Source of the DNA: Actinomycetota bacterium
GTDB lineage: Bacteria; Actinomycetota; Humimicrobiia; Humimicrobiales; Humimicrobiaceae
NCBI GenBank assembly: GCA_018400395.1
Contig: JAGYMN010000017.1
Span: 1-20,188, forward strand
Length of the DNA: 20,188 nucleotides
Reading direction: 5' to 3'
Under the pieces are notes generated by a model. The model worked only from the letters and a program-made list of their open reading frames with translations, made no database searches and was not told where the DNA came from. Each line of letters starts with the position of its first letter. The stretch's first letter is position 1. A program made the position numbers and the translations under genes. Positions 7,329 through 14,469 of the stretch are shown here, piece after piece.

Positions 7329-8142
7329 CCTTGAAATATCTGTCCCTTTTAAAATAATTGTCATAAGCACTGTCCCGTTTGGTTCTCGAGTGCCTTTTCC
7401 TTGCCCGGGAACTGAATATTAGGGCAAAGATTATGAATATTATAAACAGGCCTATAATTCCGAGCAAAAATATTAAAAAATATGAAAGGTATTTTCTCTT
7501 CTTCCCCTCTATGATTATATTCTTTTCCTCCCCGTACTTTATATTCCATATTACAATATTGTCATCACCGATTAGATCTGCATTGGAATTTATTACGTTT
7601 ACAGGGAAATTAACCTGGTAGGCAATATTAAGGATTTCGCTATCCGCACTTGCCAGGTCATGCAGGCGGCTGTAGTCTGAATTTGAATCATCCGAGATAA
7701 GTGTCTCATCTATTTTCATATCCACGTAGTCTTCGAAAAACACTTCACGGTAAAAAAAGTACTCACATACCTCCATTTTTGCCAGGAACCTCGGCGAAGG
7801 GTCTTCTGAAAAATTGTCTATTGAGATGTGCTTTAGAAAATTTATATCATCAAATGATGTTTCTGAAGAAAAATGGGTATATCCCTCTTCTTCAAAAGTC
7901 TCTATTTCCCCTTCTGGCAGTATCTCCAGCAATTTATTAAAAAGTGACTGGTTCTCTTCAAGGATGACCTCGCCCTTGCGCATATATTCTGTCTTAACTG
8001 CAATGTCTACTGTCCTTGTTCCTGAATAGTCTTCATTCAGCTTCGTGTATATGTCTACATAAGTGGGATCGCATCCCGGGATGGCCGGTATGATGAGAAT
8101 AAAGATAAAAAGTAATAAAAAGACTTTAATACCATATTTCAT
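7306..8142 (-). CDS. LppM/DUF3153-like membrane-anchored lipoprotein
   Basis: This 278-residue protein has a signal peptide ending in a lipobox-like IPGC, with Cys24 as the likely lipidated residue. An extracellular domain runs from about 25 to 217 and starts with TYVDIYTKLNEDYSGTRTVDI. That pattern recalls the LppM/DUF3153 domain of actinobacterial and clostridial lipoproteins. A membrane helix (219-244) follows, and then a charged cytoplasmic tail with the basic RARKRHSRTKRD and later FKRDRYFKDDESDQ. Lipid anchor plus membrane helix gives two attachments. The function of such proteins is poorly known, and I would not assign one. Its 3' end overlaps the likely fumB start, so the two are probably co-transcribed. 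No clear ribosome site is seen. Family assignment is moderate; lipoprotein topology is well supported. Confidence 0.75.
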   Translation of the reverse strand: MKYGIKVFLLLFIFILIIPAIPGCDPTYVDIYTKLNEDYSGTRTVDIAVKTEYMRKGEVILEENQSLFNKLLEILPEGEIETFEEEGYTHFSSETSFDDINFLKHISIDNFSEDPSPRFLAKMEVCEYFFYREVFFEDYVDMKIDETLISDDSNSDYSRLHDLASADSEILNIAYQVNFPVNVINSNADLIGDDNIVIWNIKYGEEKNIIIEGKKRKYLSYFLIFLLGIIGLFIIFIIFALIFSSRARKRHSRTKRDSAYDNYFKRDRYFKDDESDQL

Positions 8143-8251
8143 AATAAAATTTATTCTTATCCTACACCTCGATATTTAAAATATTAACATATCAGTAACC
8201 AATATAGTAGAAAAAGTTGGTAGGAGATTTCTTTATTATTATAATGAAACA

Positions 8252-8279
8252 TTGACGTGGTTACTTTATATGATAGCAT
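8252..8279 (+). promoter_or_regulatory. Possible tmk promoter
   Basis: TTGACG (8252-8257) is followed after 16 nt by TAGCAT (8274-8279). The -35 is good and the -10 is poor. It is the best match in the 230-nt gap 8143-8372 between the divergent lipoprotein and tmk genes. Nothing else could be supported in that gap. Confidence 0.25.
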
Positions 8280-8372
8280 ATTGATAGCCAGTATTTTTTG
8301 TTGCCGGCATGGGATCACATCTAAGAATTGATTTATCAGGAAAAACAAAAAACCGTAAAGTAAGGTCGGATC

Positions 8373-9002
8373 ATGAAAGGGTTATTTATAACGTTTGAAG
8401 GACCGGATGGTTCCGGAAAGACCACCCAGATAGCACTTCTTTCTGAGTATCTTAAAGACAGGGGCGGTAAAGTATTGACTACTGTTGAACCGGGGGGCAC
8501 CGAACTTGGAAAGGAAATAAGGAATATCCTTCTTGACAGAAAAAACAAGGACATGTCTCCTATAGCAGAGACCCTGCTCTTCCAGGCCTCCAGGGCAGAG
8601 CTTGTCTCAAAGGTGATATCCCCTGCGCTTGAATCGGGCGCAACGGTCATCTGTGACAGGTTCTTTGATTCTACAATAGTGTATCAGGGAATAGGAAGGG
8701 GACTGGGAATGGAAAGAATTATTGAATTAAGCCTCTGGGCTACCGGGGGCCTGGTACCTGATCTCACCTTTCTTATGCAGCTTGAAGCCGGTCTTGGCGA
8801 TCAGAGAATATCAAATTCTCTAAGGGAAAGGGACAGGATAGAGATGGAGGAGAAAAGATTCAGGAAGAATATAAATAAAGGTTATCTTAAGCTTGCAAAA
8901 AAGTTCAAAGAAAGAATAATACCAGTAGATGCGGGCATGGGAATAGAAGAGGTATTTAACTTCATAAAGAAAAAAGTTGATAGTAAAATGGATATAAAAT
9001 GA
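8373..9002 (+). CDS. tmk: Thymidylate kinase
   Basis: Thymidylate kinase phosphorylates dTMP to dTDP with ATP and is essential for DNA precursor supply. The 209-residue protein shows the P-loop GPDGSGKT (10-17), the EPGGT motif (39-43), the DRFFDS motif (95-100) and a lid-region RERDRIE (151-157), all typical of bacterial TMK. An AAGGT about 7 nt upstream supports the ATG. Its stop overlaps the holB start (ATGA, 8999-9002), so the two are translationally coupled. tmk-holB is a widely conserved bacterial pair, and in Actinomycetota topA commonly lies just upstream. Confidence 0.96.
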   Translation: MKGLFITFEGPDGSGKTTQIALLSEYLKDRGGKVLTTVEPGGTELGKEIRNILLDRKNKDMSPIAETLLFQASRAELVSKVISPALESGATVICDRFFDSTIVYQGIGRGLGMERIIELSLWATGGLVPDLTFLMQLEAGLGDQRISNSLRERDRIEMEEKRFRKNINKGYLKLAKKFKERIIPVDAGMGIEEVFNFIKKKVDSKMDIK

Positions 9003-10060
9003 GCTGCTTTGATGGACTGGAATTTCTTTTAGACGATAGTGTAAACCAATTGAATATAAACCTCCTTTCACGCATGTTAGGGCAGGGACGTATCTCCCAT
9101 GCATATCTATTTACTGGCAGCGGAATAGAAAATCTTTATATGCTGGCGCTCTCATTTGCAGCCTGTATAAATTGCCCTTATGGTGGATGTGGAAATTGTC
9201 CGGTATGCAGGACTACTCTGGAGGGCACCCATCCTAATATCCTTACAGTGGAACCCGGCGGAAACATCCTGAGGGTGGAGGAGATATCAAATCTTCAAAA
9301 ATTTATGGGCATGAGCGCTTATAGTCCCGGAAGAAAGATATGCATCATAAAGGAAGCAGAGCTGATGAATAAAGCGGCAGCTAACAGGCTGCTAAAGACG
9401 CTGGAAGACCCTGCTGATCCCGAGTCGGTGTTTATGCTGCTTTCCGAAGAAATATCATCCATGCTTCCAACGATTGTATCGCGTTGTCTTGTGTATAGAT
9501 GGAATCTTGAACCTGCCAGAGAAAAAAAAGAAGGTGCAGATTTCAGGATCATGGAGAAGTATATTGATGAGGGGCTAAGGGAAATAGCGGCTGAAAGCAG
9601 TATAGAATCTTCATTGCCGGACCTTTCCATACGCATAATGGAAATACTGAAAAAAATGGAAGAAGGCATTAAGACGGATCTGGAGAAAGAGGTAGCCGTA
9701 ATCAAAAAGAGCGGATATGCCGAAGATGACATTGAGAGGTATGTCTCAGTGCTTAAATCACGGCACAAAAGGCAGCTTGCAAAATTCAGGAATTTGGGTA
9801 TAAGTAATGTTTTTGATATAATATCAGCCTGGCTGGAAGATATTATATCGGTGAAGATGGGGTCGGGCAGGGAAAGATTGAATTTTATAAAGAACTATAA
9901 TTATATAAACACCAATTTAAAAAAAGTCAGGATGGAAGATATAATGCGGCTTATGGGGAATATAGAAAAAAACAGGATGAGTCTGGGGTATTCTATAAAT
10001 CCTGAACTGGCCCTGGACAACATTTTCCTCCAGGTTAAAAAACTAAGAAATCAGGAGTAA
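8999..10060 (+). CDS. holB: DNA polymerase III delta-prime subunit
   Basis: HolB is the stator subunit of the clamp loader that places the beta sliding clamp on DNA. The 353-residue AAA+ fold shows HAYLFTGSG (34-42). Four cysteines follow at 59, 64, 67 and 70, where clamp-loader proteins carry a zinc module. IVSRC (159-163) is the SRC motif expected in delta-prime and gamma/tau subunits. The P-loop is degenerate, with no GKT, which is normal for delta-prime since it does not hydrolyse ATP. The C-terminal half is helical and charged. It overlaps tmk by 4 nt and ricT's nearest upstream ATG by 1 nt. No Shine-Dalgarno is visible, which fits coupling to tmk. Confidence 0.93.
   Translation: MSCFDGLEFLLDDSVNQLNINLLSRMLGQGRISHAYLFTGSGIENLYMLALSFAACINCPYGGCGNCPVCRTTLEGTHPNILTVEPGGNILRVEEISNLQKFMGMSAYSPGRKICIIKEAELMNKAAANRLLKTLEDPADPESVFMLLSEEISSMLPTIVSRCLVYRWNLEPAREKKEGADFRIMEKYIDEGLREIAAESSIESSLPDLSIRIMEILKKMEEGIKTDLEKEVAVIKKSGYAEDDIERYVSVLKSRHKRQLAKFRNLGISNVFDIISAWLEDIISVKMGSGRERLNFIKNYNYINTNLKKVRMEDIMRLMGNIEKNRMSLGYSINPELALDNIFLQVKKLRNQE
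10053..10057 (+). promoter_or_regulatory. Ribosome binding site deciding the ricT start
   Basis: AGGAG lies inside the holB 3' end. It is only 2 nt from the ATG at 10060 but 8 nt from the ATG at 10066, so the second ATG is the better start. Confidence 0.6.
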
Positions 10061-10065
10061 TGCCG

Positions 10066-11067
10066 ATGGCGTTGATGACAGGAGTAATATTTAAAAAGAA
10101 TGATATGGTACATTATTTTGATCCTGCCGGAATAAGGGTAGAGGTGGGAGATAAGGTAATATGCCATCTTGAAGGTGCCCTTGAAATCGGAGAAGTAACT
10201 GTTCCCATACTTGAAGTTAAAGAACAGGACATAACTTCCCCGCTGAAAAAGATAGTAAGGAAAGCAACATATTATGACCTTTCTGTAGATGATCTTAACA
10301 GGTCAAGGGAACAGGAAGGTTTTAAAAAATTTGATGAATTTTCCCGGGATCATAATATGGCAATGAAACTTGTAGATGTACATGTTATGTTTGATAAGAG
10401 CAAAATGGTATTTTTCTTCACGGCCGAAAAGAGAGTAGATTTCAGGGATATGGTAAAGCAACTTGCTTCACACTTTAAGATAAGGATTGAGCTGAGGCAG
10501 ATCGGAGTAAGGGATGAGGCAAAAATAATAGGGGGGCTGGGCCCGTGCGGGAGGGATCTCTGCTGCAAGAGCTTCCTTACTGATTTTGAGTCGATTTCAA
10601 TAAAAATGGCAAAGGACCAGAACCTGCCGCTGAATCCCCTTAAAATATCAGGTATCTGCGGGAGGCTTATGTGCTGCCTGAGATATGAATACGGCGCATA
10701 TCAGGAATTTCTTGAGAAGGCCCCCGAACTCGGGGCAAAGGTAAAATCTGCCCACGGGGTCGGGATAGTGTGCGGCTACGAGCCTTTAAAAGATTCGCTG
10801 GTGTTATATCTTAAAAACTCAAACAAGAAATCTGTGCCCCTTTCTGAAGTAGAGGTGACCGGTGAAAAGGTTGAGCTTGATGAATTTGGAGAACCCTTTG
10901 ATGTAGATTATGTGAAGGCACAGGAAGATTCTGAAGATAATATAGGCACAGGTATTGATGCAGATAAAAACTCCGGGAAAGACAGGGCGCAGGAGAGCAG
11001 AGGATTGTATGGAAAGTCGGAAAAGGGGAATGGAAATAATCCGGGGAAAGACCGGAGGAAAAAATAA
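10066..11067 (+). CDS. ricT: PSP1-domain protein, RicT (YaaT) family
   Basis: This is a 333-residue PSP1/RicT protein. In Bacillus, RicT works with RicA and RicF, carries iron-sulfur clusters and promotes RNase Y mRNA maturation. Outside Firmicutes the role is mostly inferred. Early residues GVIFKKNDMVHYFDPAGI match the family start. The hallmark cysteines are all present: CGRDLCC (161-167) and CGRLMCC (198-204). The last 50 or so residues are a Gly/Asn/Lys/Asp-rich, probably disordered tail. An upstream ATG at 10060 overlaps the holB stop by 1 nt, but Shine-Dalgarno spacing favours 10066. The gene follows tmk-holB directly, a frequent arrangement. No ricA or ricF homologue is in the window. 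Confidence 0.9.
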   Translation: MALMTGVIFKKNDMVHYFDPAGIRVEVGDKVICHLEGALEIGEVTVPILEVKEQDITSPLKKIVRKATYYDLSVDDLNRSREQEGFKKFDEFSRDHNMAMKLVDVHVMFDKSKMVFFFTAEKRVDFRDMVKQLASHFKIRIELRQIGVRDEAKIIGGLGPCGRDLCCKSFLTDFESISIKMAKDQNLPLNPLKISGICGRLMCCLRYEYGAYQEFLEKAPELGAKVKSAHGVGIVCGYEPLKDSLVLYLKNSNKKSVPLSEVEVTGEKVELDEFGEPFDVDYVKAQEDSEDNIGTGIDADKNSGKDRAQESRGLYGKSEKGNGNNPGKDRRKK

Positions 11068-11106
11068 AGTCCGGAAGATTTTCTTAAAAATCAGTAAAAA
11101 TATTCC

Positions 11107-11182
11107 GCCGATGTAGCTCAACTGGCAGAGCAGCTCATTCGTAATGAGCAGGTTACCGGTTCAAGTCCGGTCGTCGGCTCCA
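11107..11182 (+). tRNA. tRNA-Thr (anticodon CGT)
   Basis: The sequence folds as a complete cloverleaf. The acceptor GCCGATG pairs with CGTCGGC (one G-T wobble). The D stem is GCTC/GAGC. The anticodon stem GCTCA/TGAGC encloses the loop TTCGTAA, giving anticodon CGT, which reads ACG. The T arm is ACCGG-TTCAAGT-CCGGT. The discriminator is T and the terminal CCA (11180-11182) is encoded. It lies 39 nt after ricT, so it may be read from the same transcript. Threonine tRNA next to holB also occurs in actinobacterial genomes. Confidence 0.97.
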
Positions 11183-11312
11183 ATCATTAGTTTCTGGCTT
11201 GATACCTTGATTATTCTAATATATTATTATCCACATTATCATATTTGCTAAATAATATGTTAGCTGAGCTAAAAATTATAACTGTTGTTATTTTAAATTT
11301 TTCTTAAACCGG

Positions 11313-11327
11313 TGTAATCAAATTACA
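11313..11327. promoter_or_regulatory. Dyad upstream of argS
   Basis: TGTAAT-CAA-ATTACA is a perfect 15-bp interrupted palindrome 27 nt before the argS start codon. It could be a repressor site or chance in AT-rich DNA. The rest of the 172-nt gap 11183-11354 holds no tRNA, T-box or convincing terminator that I can see. Confidence 0.3.
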
Positions 11328-11354
11328 GGATAAAGATTATAAAGGAGATAATAT

Positions 11355-13037
11355 ATGCTTCTCAGAGACTTGAGGGCAAGGCTGGTTAAATATATATCAG
11401 GCAGGCTTGCAGAAGATGTTCCTGAAAGCCTGAGGGTAGAGGAGCCAAGAAATAGGAAATTCGGAGACCTTTCAACAAATGCCGCCATGGTGCTTTCTCC
11501 CGTGGTCAGAAAAAGCCCTATGGAGATTTCTTCTGTTATTTCAGATGAAATATCTGACTGGGAAGAGGTGGAAAACGTAAGGACAGTAAAGCCCGGGTTT
11601 ATAAATTTTGATCTGAGGGAAAAATTCTTAATAGATGCCCTGGCTGAAACTGGCAGGCAGAAGGAAGATTATGGAACCAATGACAGCGGAAATGGCATAA
11701 GGATAAATCTTGAATATGTAAGTTCCAACCCCACAGGGGATCTTCATATAGGCCACGGCAGGTGGGGTGCCCTTGGGGACGTCCTTTCAAATATTTACAT
11801 GGCAAATGGATATACGGTATGCAGGGAATATTATGTGAATGATTATGGAAGCCAGGCAGCAAAATTTGCCGAATGCGCCGCAGCTCTTTATCTCGGGCAT
11901 TTTGGATATGAGTCAGTATATCCTGAAGATGGTTACCCTCCCGAGGCGGTCTCAATAGCTGTGGACAGGCTTATAGAAACGTCAGGAAATATCTTTCTTG
12001 ATAAAGAGGGGAGGCTGTCAGAACCCGAATCTTTTAAAAAGAAGATAATAAATACAATGGTGGAACGCATAGCGGAGACTCTGGAGAAGATGGATGTCAG
12101 ATTTGATAACTGGTTCTATGAGAGCAGCCTTTACAGGAAGGGTAATTTTCAGAGGATTCTAAGGTTTTTGAGGGAAAAAGACCTGGTATACAATAATGAT
12201 GATGCAGTCTGGTTCAGATCTACCGGGTTCGGGGATGAAAAGGACAGGGTTGTTGTAAGGAGTGGTGGAGAACCCACATATTTCGCTTCCGATATAATGT
12301 ATCTGGAGGATAAAGCAGGACGGGGATTTGACAGGATAATATATATACTGGGTGCTGACCACCATGGTTATGTGGACCGGCTGACGGCTATCGGTAAAGC
12401 ACTTGGGATTGGAGAAGAAAAGCTGATGGTGATAATAGGCCAGCTGGTAAATATTATAAAGGACGGCATGGCTGTCAGGATGTCAAGGCGGAAGGGAAAG
12501 GTCTATACATTAAGAGACCTTATAGATGATGTTGGAAAAGACGCAGTAAGGTATTTTTTTACAGGTGTATCATGTGATACACCAATGGATTTTGATATAG
12601 GTCTGGCCAGGCGCAGATCAAACCAGAATCCTGTGTATTATATACAATATGCTCATGCAAGAATAGAAAGTATTTTTAAGAAAATAGAACAGGAAGGGCC
12701 CGGAGGTCTTTCAAGAGATGATATAAATATTGATAATATTGATTTTTCCGATATAGAGTTTAAAAACAGAAGCGAAAAGGGAATAGCAAAAGCTCTTCTT
12801 TTGTATCCGGATGCAGTGTTTAATAGCTGTGAGAACAATGCACCGCATATATTATCACAGTATCTTTTAAGACTGGCTGCAGAGTTTCATCAATTCTATA
12901 ATAAGCACAGGATAATAGAAGTCAAAGGCGGAACGATGTCTGTTAACCGTTCGAGACTCGCCCTGGTATTGCTTGTCCGGCAGGTTCTTAAAAATGCTCT
13001 GAAAATATTGAATATTTCTGCTCCGGAAAAAATGTAG
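11355..13037 (+). CDS. argS: Arginyl-tRNA synthetase
   Basis: ArgS charges tRNA-Arg with arginine. The 560-residue class I enzyme has an N-terminal tRNA D-loop-recognition (Add1) domain ending near residue 90. The signature SSNPTGDLHIGH follows, with HIGH at 131-134. The KMSK-equivalent is RMSRRKG (375-381); the variant is normal for ArgRS, where this motif is often degenerate. The helical DALR anticodon-binding domain begins near YYIQYAHARI (about residue 427). A good AGGAG (11343-11347) lies 7 nt before the ATG. The enzyme has to serve many AGG/AGA codons in this genome. argS followed by hom echoes the actinobacterial argS-lysA-hom order, with lysA absent. Confidence 0.97.
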   Translation: MLLRDLRARLVKYISGRLAEDVPESLRVEEPRNRKFGDLSTNAAMVLSPVVRKSPMEISSVISDEISDWEEVENVRTVKPGFINFDLREKFLIDALAETGRQKEDYGTNDSGNGIRINLEYVSSNPTGDLHIGHGRWGALGDVLSNIYMANGYTVCREYYVNDYGSQAAKFAECAAALYLGHFGYESVYPEDGYPPEAVSIAVDRLIETSGNIFLDKEGRLSEPESFKKKIINTMVERIAETLEKMDVRFDNWFYESSLYRKGNFQRILRFLREKDLVYNNDDAVWFRSTGFGDEKDRVVVRSGGEPTYFASDIMYLEDKAGRGFDRIIYILGADHHGYVDRLTAIGKALGIGEEKLMVIIGQLVNIIKDGMAVRMSRRKGKVYTLRDLIDDVGKDAVRYFFTGVSCDTPMDFDIGLARRRSNQNPVYYIQYAHARIESIFKKIEQEGPGGLSRDDINIDNIDFSDIEFKNRSEKGIAKALLLYPDAVFNSCENNAPHILSQYLLRLAAEFHQFYNKHRIIEVKGGTMSVNRSRLALVLLVRQVLKNALKILNISAPEKM

Positions 13038-13040
13038 TGT

Positions 13041-13089
13041 GGTATATAATTATCTGTACTACATAACTTATGTAACTAAATTATATACC
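13041..13089. repeat. Nested inverted repeat between argS and hom
   Basis: The outer arms GGTATATAATT (13041-13051) and AATTATATACC (13079-13089) are perfect 11-bp complements. Inside them is a second perfect palindrome, TACATAA-C-TTATGTA (13060-13074). The outer and inner centres differ by about 2 bp. It begins 3 nt after the argS stop and ends 40 nt before the hom start. No U-run follows, so it is not a standard terminator. Both outer arms contain TATAAT, one on each strand. An operator or a protective mRNA 3' structure is possible. Confidence 0.55.
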
Positions 13090-13119
13090 GGACCAGCCCC
13101 GTTAAAGATAATAGGAGAT

Positions 13120-13124
13120 GAGGT
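13120..13124 (+). promoter_or_regulatory. Ribosome binding site deciding the hom start
   Basis: GAGGT is 5 nt upstream of the ATG at 13130. The earlier in-frame ATG at 13118 directly abuts an AGGAG with no spacing, so initiation there is unlikely. Confidence 0.55.
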
Positions 13125-13129
13125 ATCGG

Positions 13130-14452
13130 ATGAAAGATAAGGACATAAAAAAGATAAATATTGGGATGATAGGATTCGGATATATTGCCCATGGCGTTTT
13201 TGAACTTATTTCAAGCCAGAAGGAATACATCGCAAAAAAGATTGGAAAGCAGCTTGATATAATAAGGATAGCCGAAAAGGATCCGGATAAGATAAAAAAA
13301 ATCCCGGGGGATGTTAGCAGTAATATTAAGATCTCTTCAGATGCAGCAGATGTCTTAAGTGATCCGGAGGTTGATATAGTGGTTGAACTTATAGGGGGGA
13401 TAGACCCGGCATTTGAATTTGTAAGCTCGGCCCTGGCTGCAGGCAAGTACGTGGTAACCGCAAATAAGGATCTTATGGCAAACAGGGGTAGAGATCTTTA
13501 CAGGATAGCGGAAAAGAATAATGTAGACATACTGTTTGAGGCAAGCGTCCTCGGGGGCATACCTATAATAGGTCCCCTCAAGACAACACTTGCATCAGAC
13601 AGGATATATAAAATAGTCGGGATAGTAAACGGTACAACCAATTATATACTGACCAGGATGGAAAAAGACTCCCTCTCTTTTGATCAGTCACTGAAGGCTG
13701 CACAGGATATGGGATATGCTGAGAAAGCTAATCCATCTTCTGATATAGAAGGATACGATGCAGTTTATAAACTGGCCATACTTTCATCAATAGCATTTAA
13801 CTCCAGGGTGACTCCCGCCAATGTTTACAGGGAAGGTATCACCAGAATTACATCGAGTGATATAGAATTTGCCAGGGAAATGGGTTACAGCATAAAGCTT
13901 CTGGCCATCGGGACAGATGAAGACGGAGTAATATCTGCAAGGGTTCATCCATCACTTATACCGGGAGACCATATTCTGGCTTCAATAGAGGATGTCTTTA
14001 ATGCAGTCTATGTTTACGGAAAATATATTGACAGGATAATGAGCTATGGCCGCGGGGCGGGAGACAGGGCAACTTCCAGCTCGGTCGTGGGAGATATAAT
14101 AAATATAGCCCGCAATTTTGACCGTGAAAGGAAGGGGATAATTTACGGCTGCACTTGTTTTGAAAATAAAAAGATAAGGTCTATAGACAACACGGCATCG
14201 AAATTTTACCTGGCGATGGATGTAGCGGACCGTCCCGGTGTCCTTGCAAAAATAGCCTCAGTTTTTGGAAGACATGATGTAAGCATAAACTCAATGATCC
14301 AGAAACAGACAGATGTCCCCGATGGGGCAAAGCTCATATTTATTACTCATATGGTAAAAAACAAAGACCTCTATCTATCGGTGGAGAAGTTAAAAAAACT
14401 GGATGTAGTCAGGAGTGTCAATAGTATAATAAGAGTAGAGGATCTTGATTAG
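13130..14452 (+). CDS. hom: Homoserine dehydrogenase with ACT domain
   Basis: Homoserine dehydrogenase reduces aspartate semialdehyde to homoserine with NAD(P)H, the branch point to threonine and methionine. From the chosen start it is 440 residues, the usual monofunctional size. The Rossmann motif GFGYIA (15-20), the ANKDL segment with a catalytic lysine (about 113), NGTTNYIL (167-174) and DIEGYDAVYKLAIL (205-218) are all clear. A C-terminal ACT domain (about 357-440, starting FYLAMDVADRPGV) is the usual site of threonine feedback control. It follows argS after a 92-nt gap holding a nested inverted repeat. thrC and thrB, often next in actinobacteria, are missing because the xyl cluster converges from the other side 17 nt downstream. 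An ATG at 13118 would add four residues. Confidence 0.96.
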   Translation: MKDKDIKKINIGMIGFGYIAHGVFELISSQKEYIAKKIGKQLDIIRIAEKDPDKIKKIPGDVSSNIKISSDAADVLSDPEVDIVVELIGGIDPAFEFVSSALAAGKYVVTANKDLMANRGRDLYRIAEKNNVDILFEASVLGGIPIIGPLKTTLASDRIYKIVGIVNGTTNYILTRMEKDSLSFDQSLKAAQDMGYAEKANPSSDIEGYDAVYKLAILSSIAFNSRVTPANVYREGITRITSSDIEFAREMGYSIKLLAIGTDEDGVISARVHPSLIPGDHILASIEDVFNAVYVYGKYIDRIMSYGRGAGDRATSSSVVGDIINIARNFDRERKGIIYGCTCFENKKIRSIDNTASKFYLAMDVADRPGVLAKIASVFGRHDVSINSMIQKQTDVPDGAKLIFITHMVKNKDLYLSVEKLKKLDVVRSVNSIIRVEDLD

Positions 14453-14469
14453 AAAGTTTTCCCTGATGT

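Noticed and set aside
7277..7370. fumB starting at the GTG at 7370
   Set aside because: This start would overlap the lipoprotein gene by 65 nt and adds about 14 residues that do not look like the family's N-terminus. Starts at 7328 or 7277 are more plausible.
8999..10060. Degenerate P-loop in HolB considered as a damaged gene
   Set aside because: Delta-prime subunits normally lack a functional Walker A. The frame is full length with zinc and SRC motifs.
11077..11092. GATTTT-CTTA-AAAATC hairpin between ricT and the tRNA
   Set aside because: The stem has only one G-C pair and no U-tract follows. Reading through into the tRNA seems more likely than termination.
11183..11354. Searched for a T-box leader ahead of argS
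   Set aside because: No T-box consensus, specifier loop or antiterminator-terminator pair could be seen. TTAGC-TGA-GCTAA is too weak to call.
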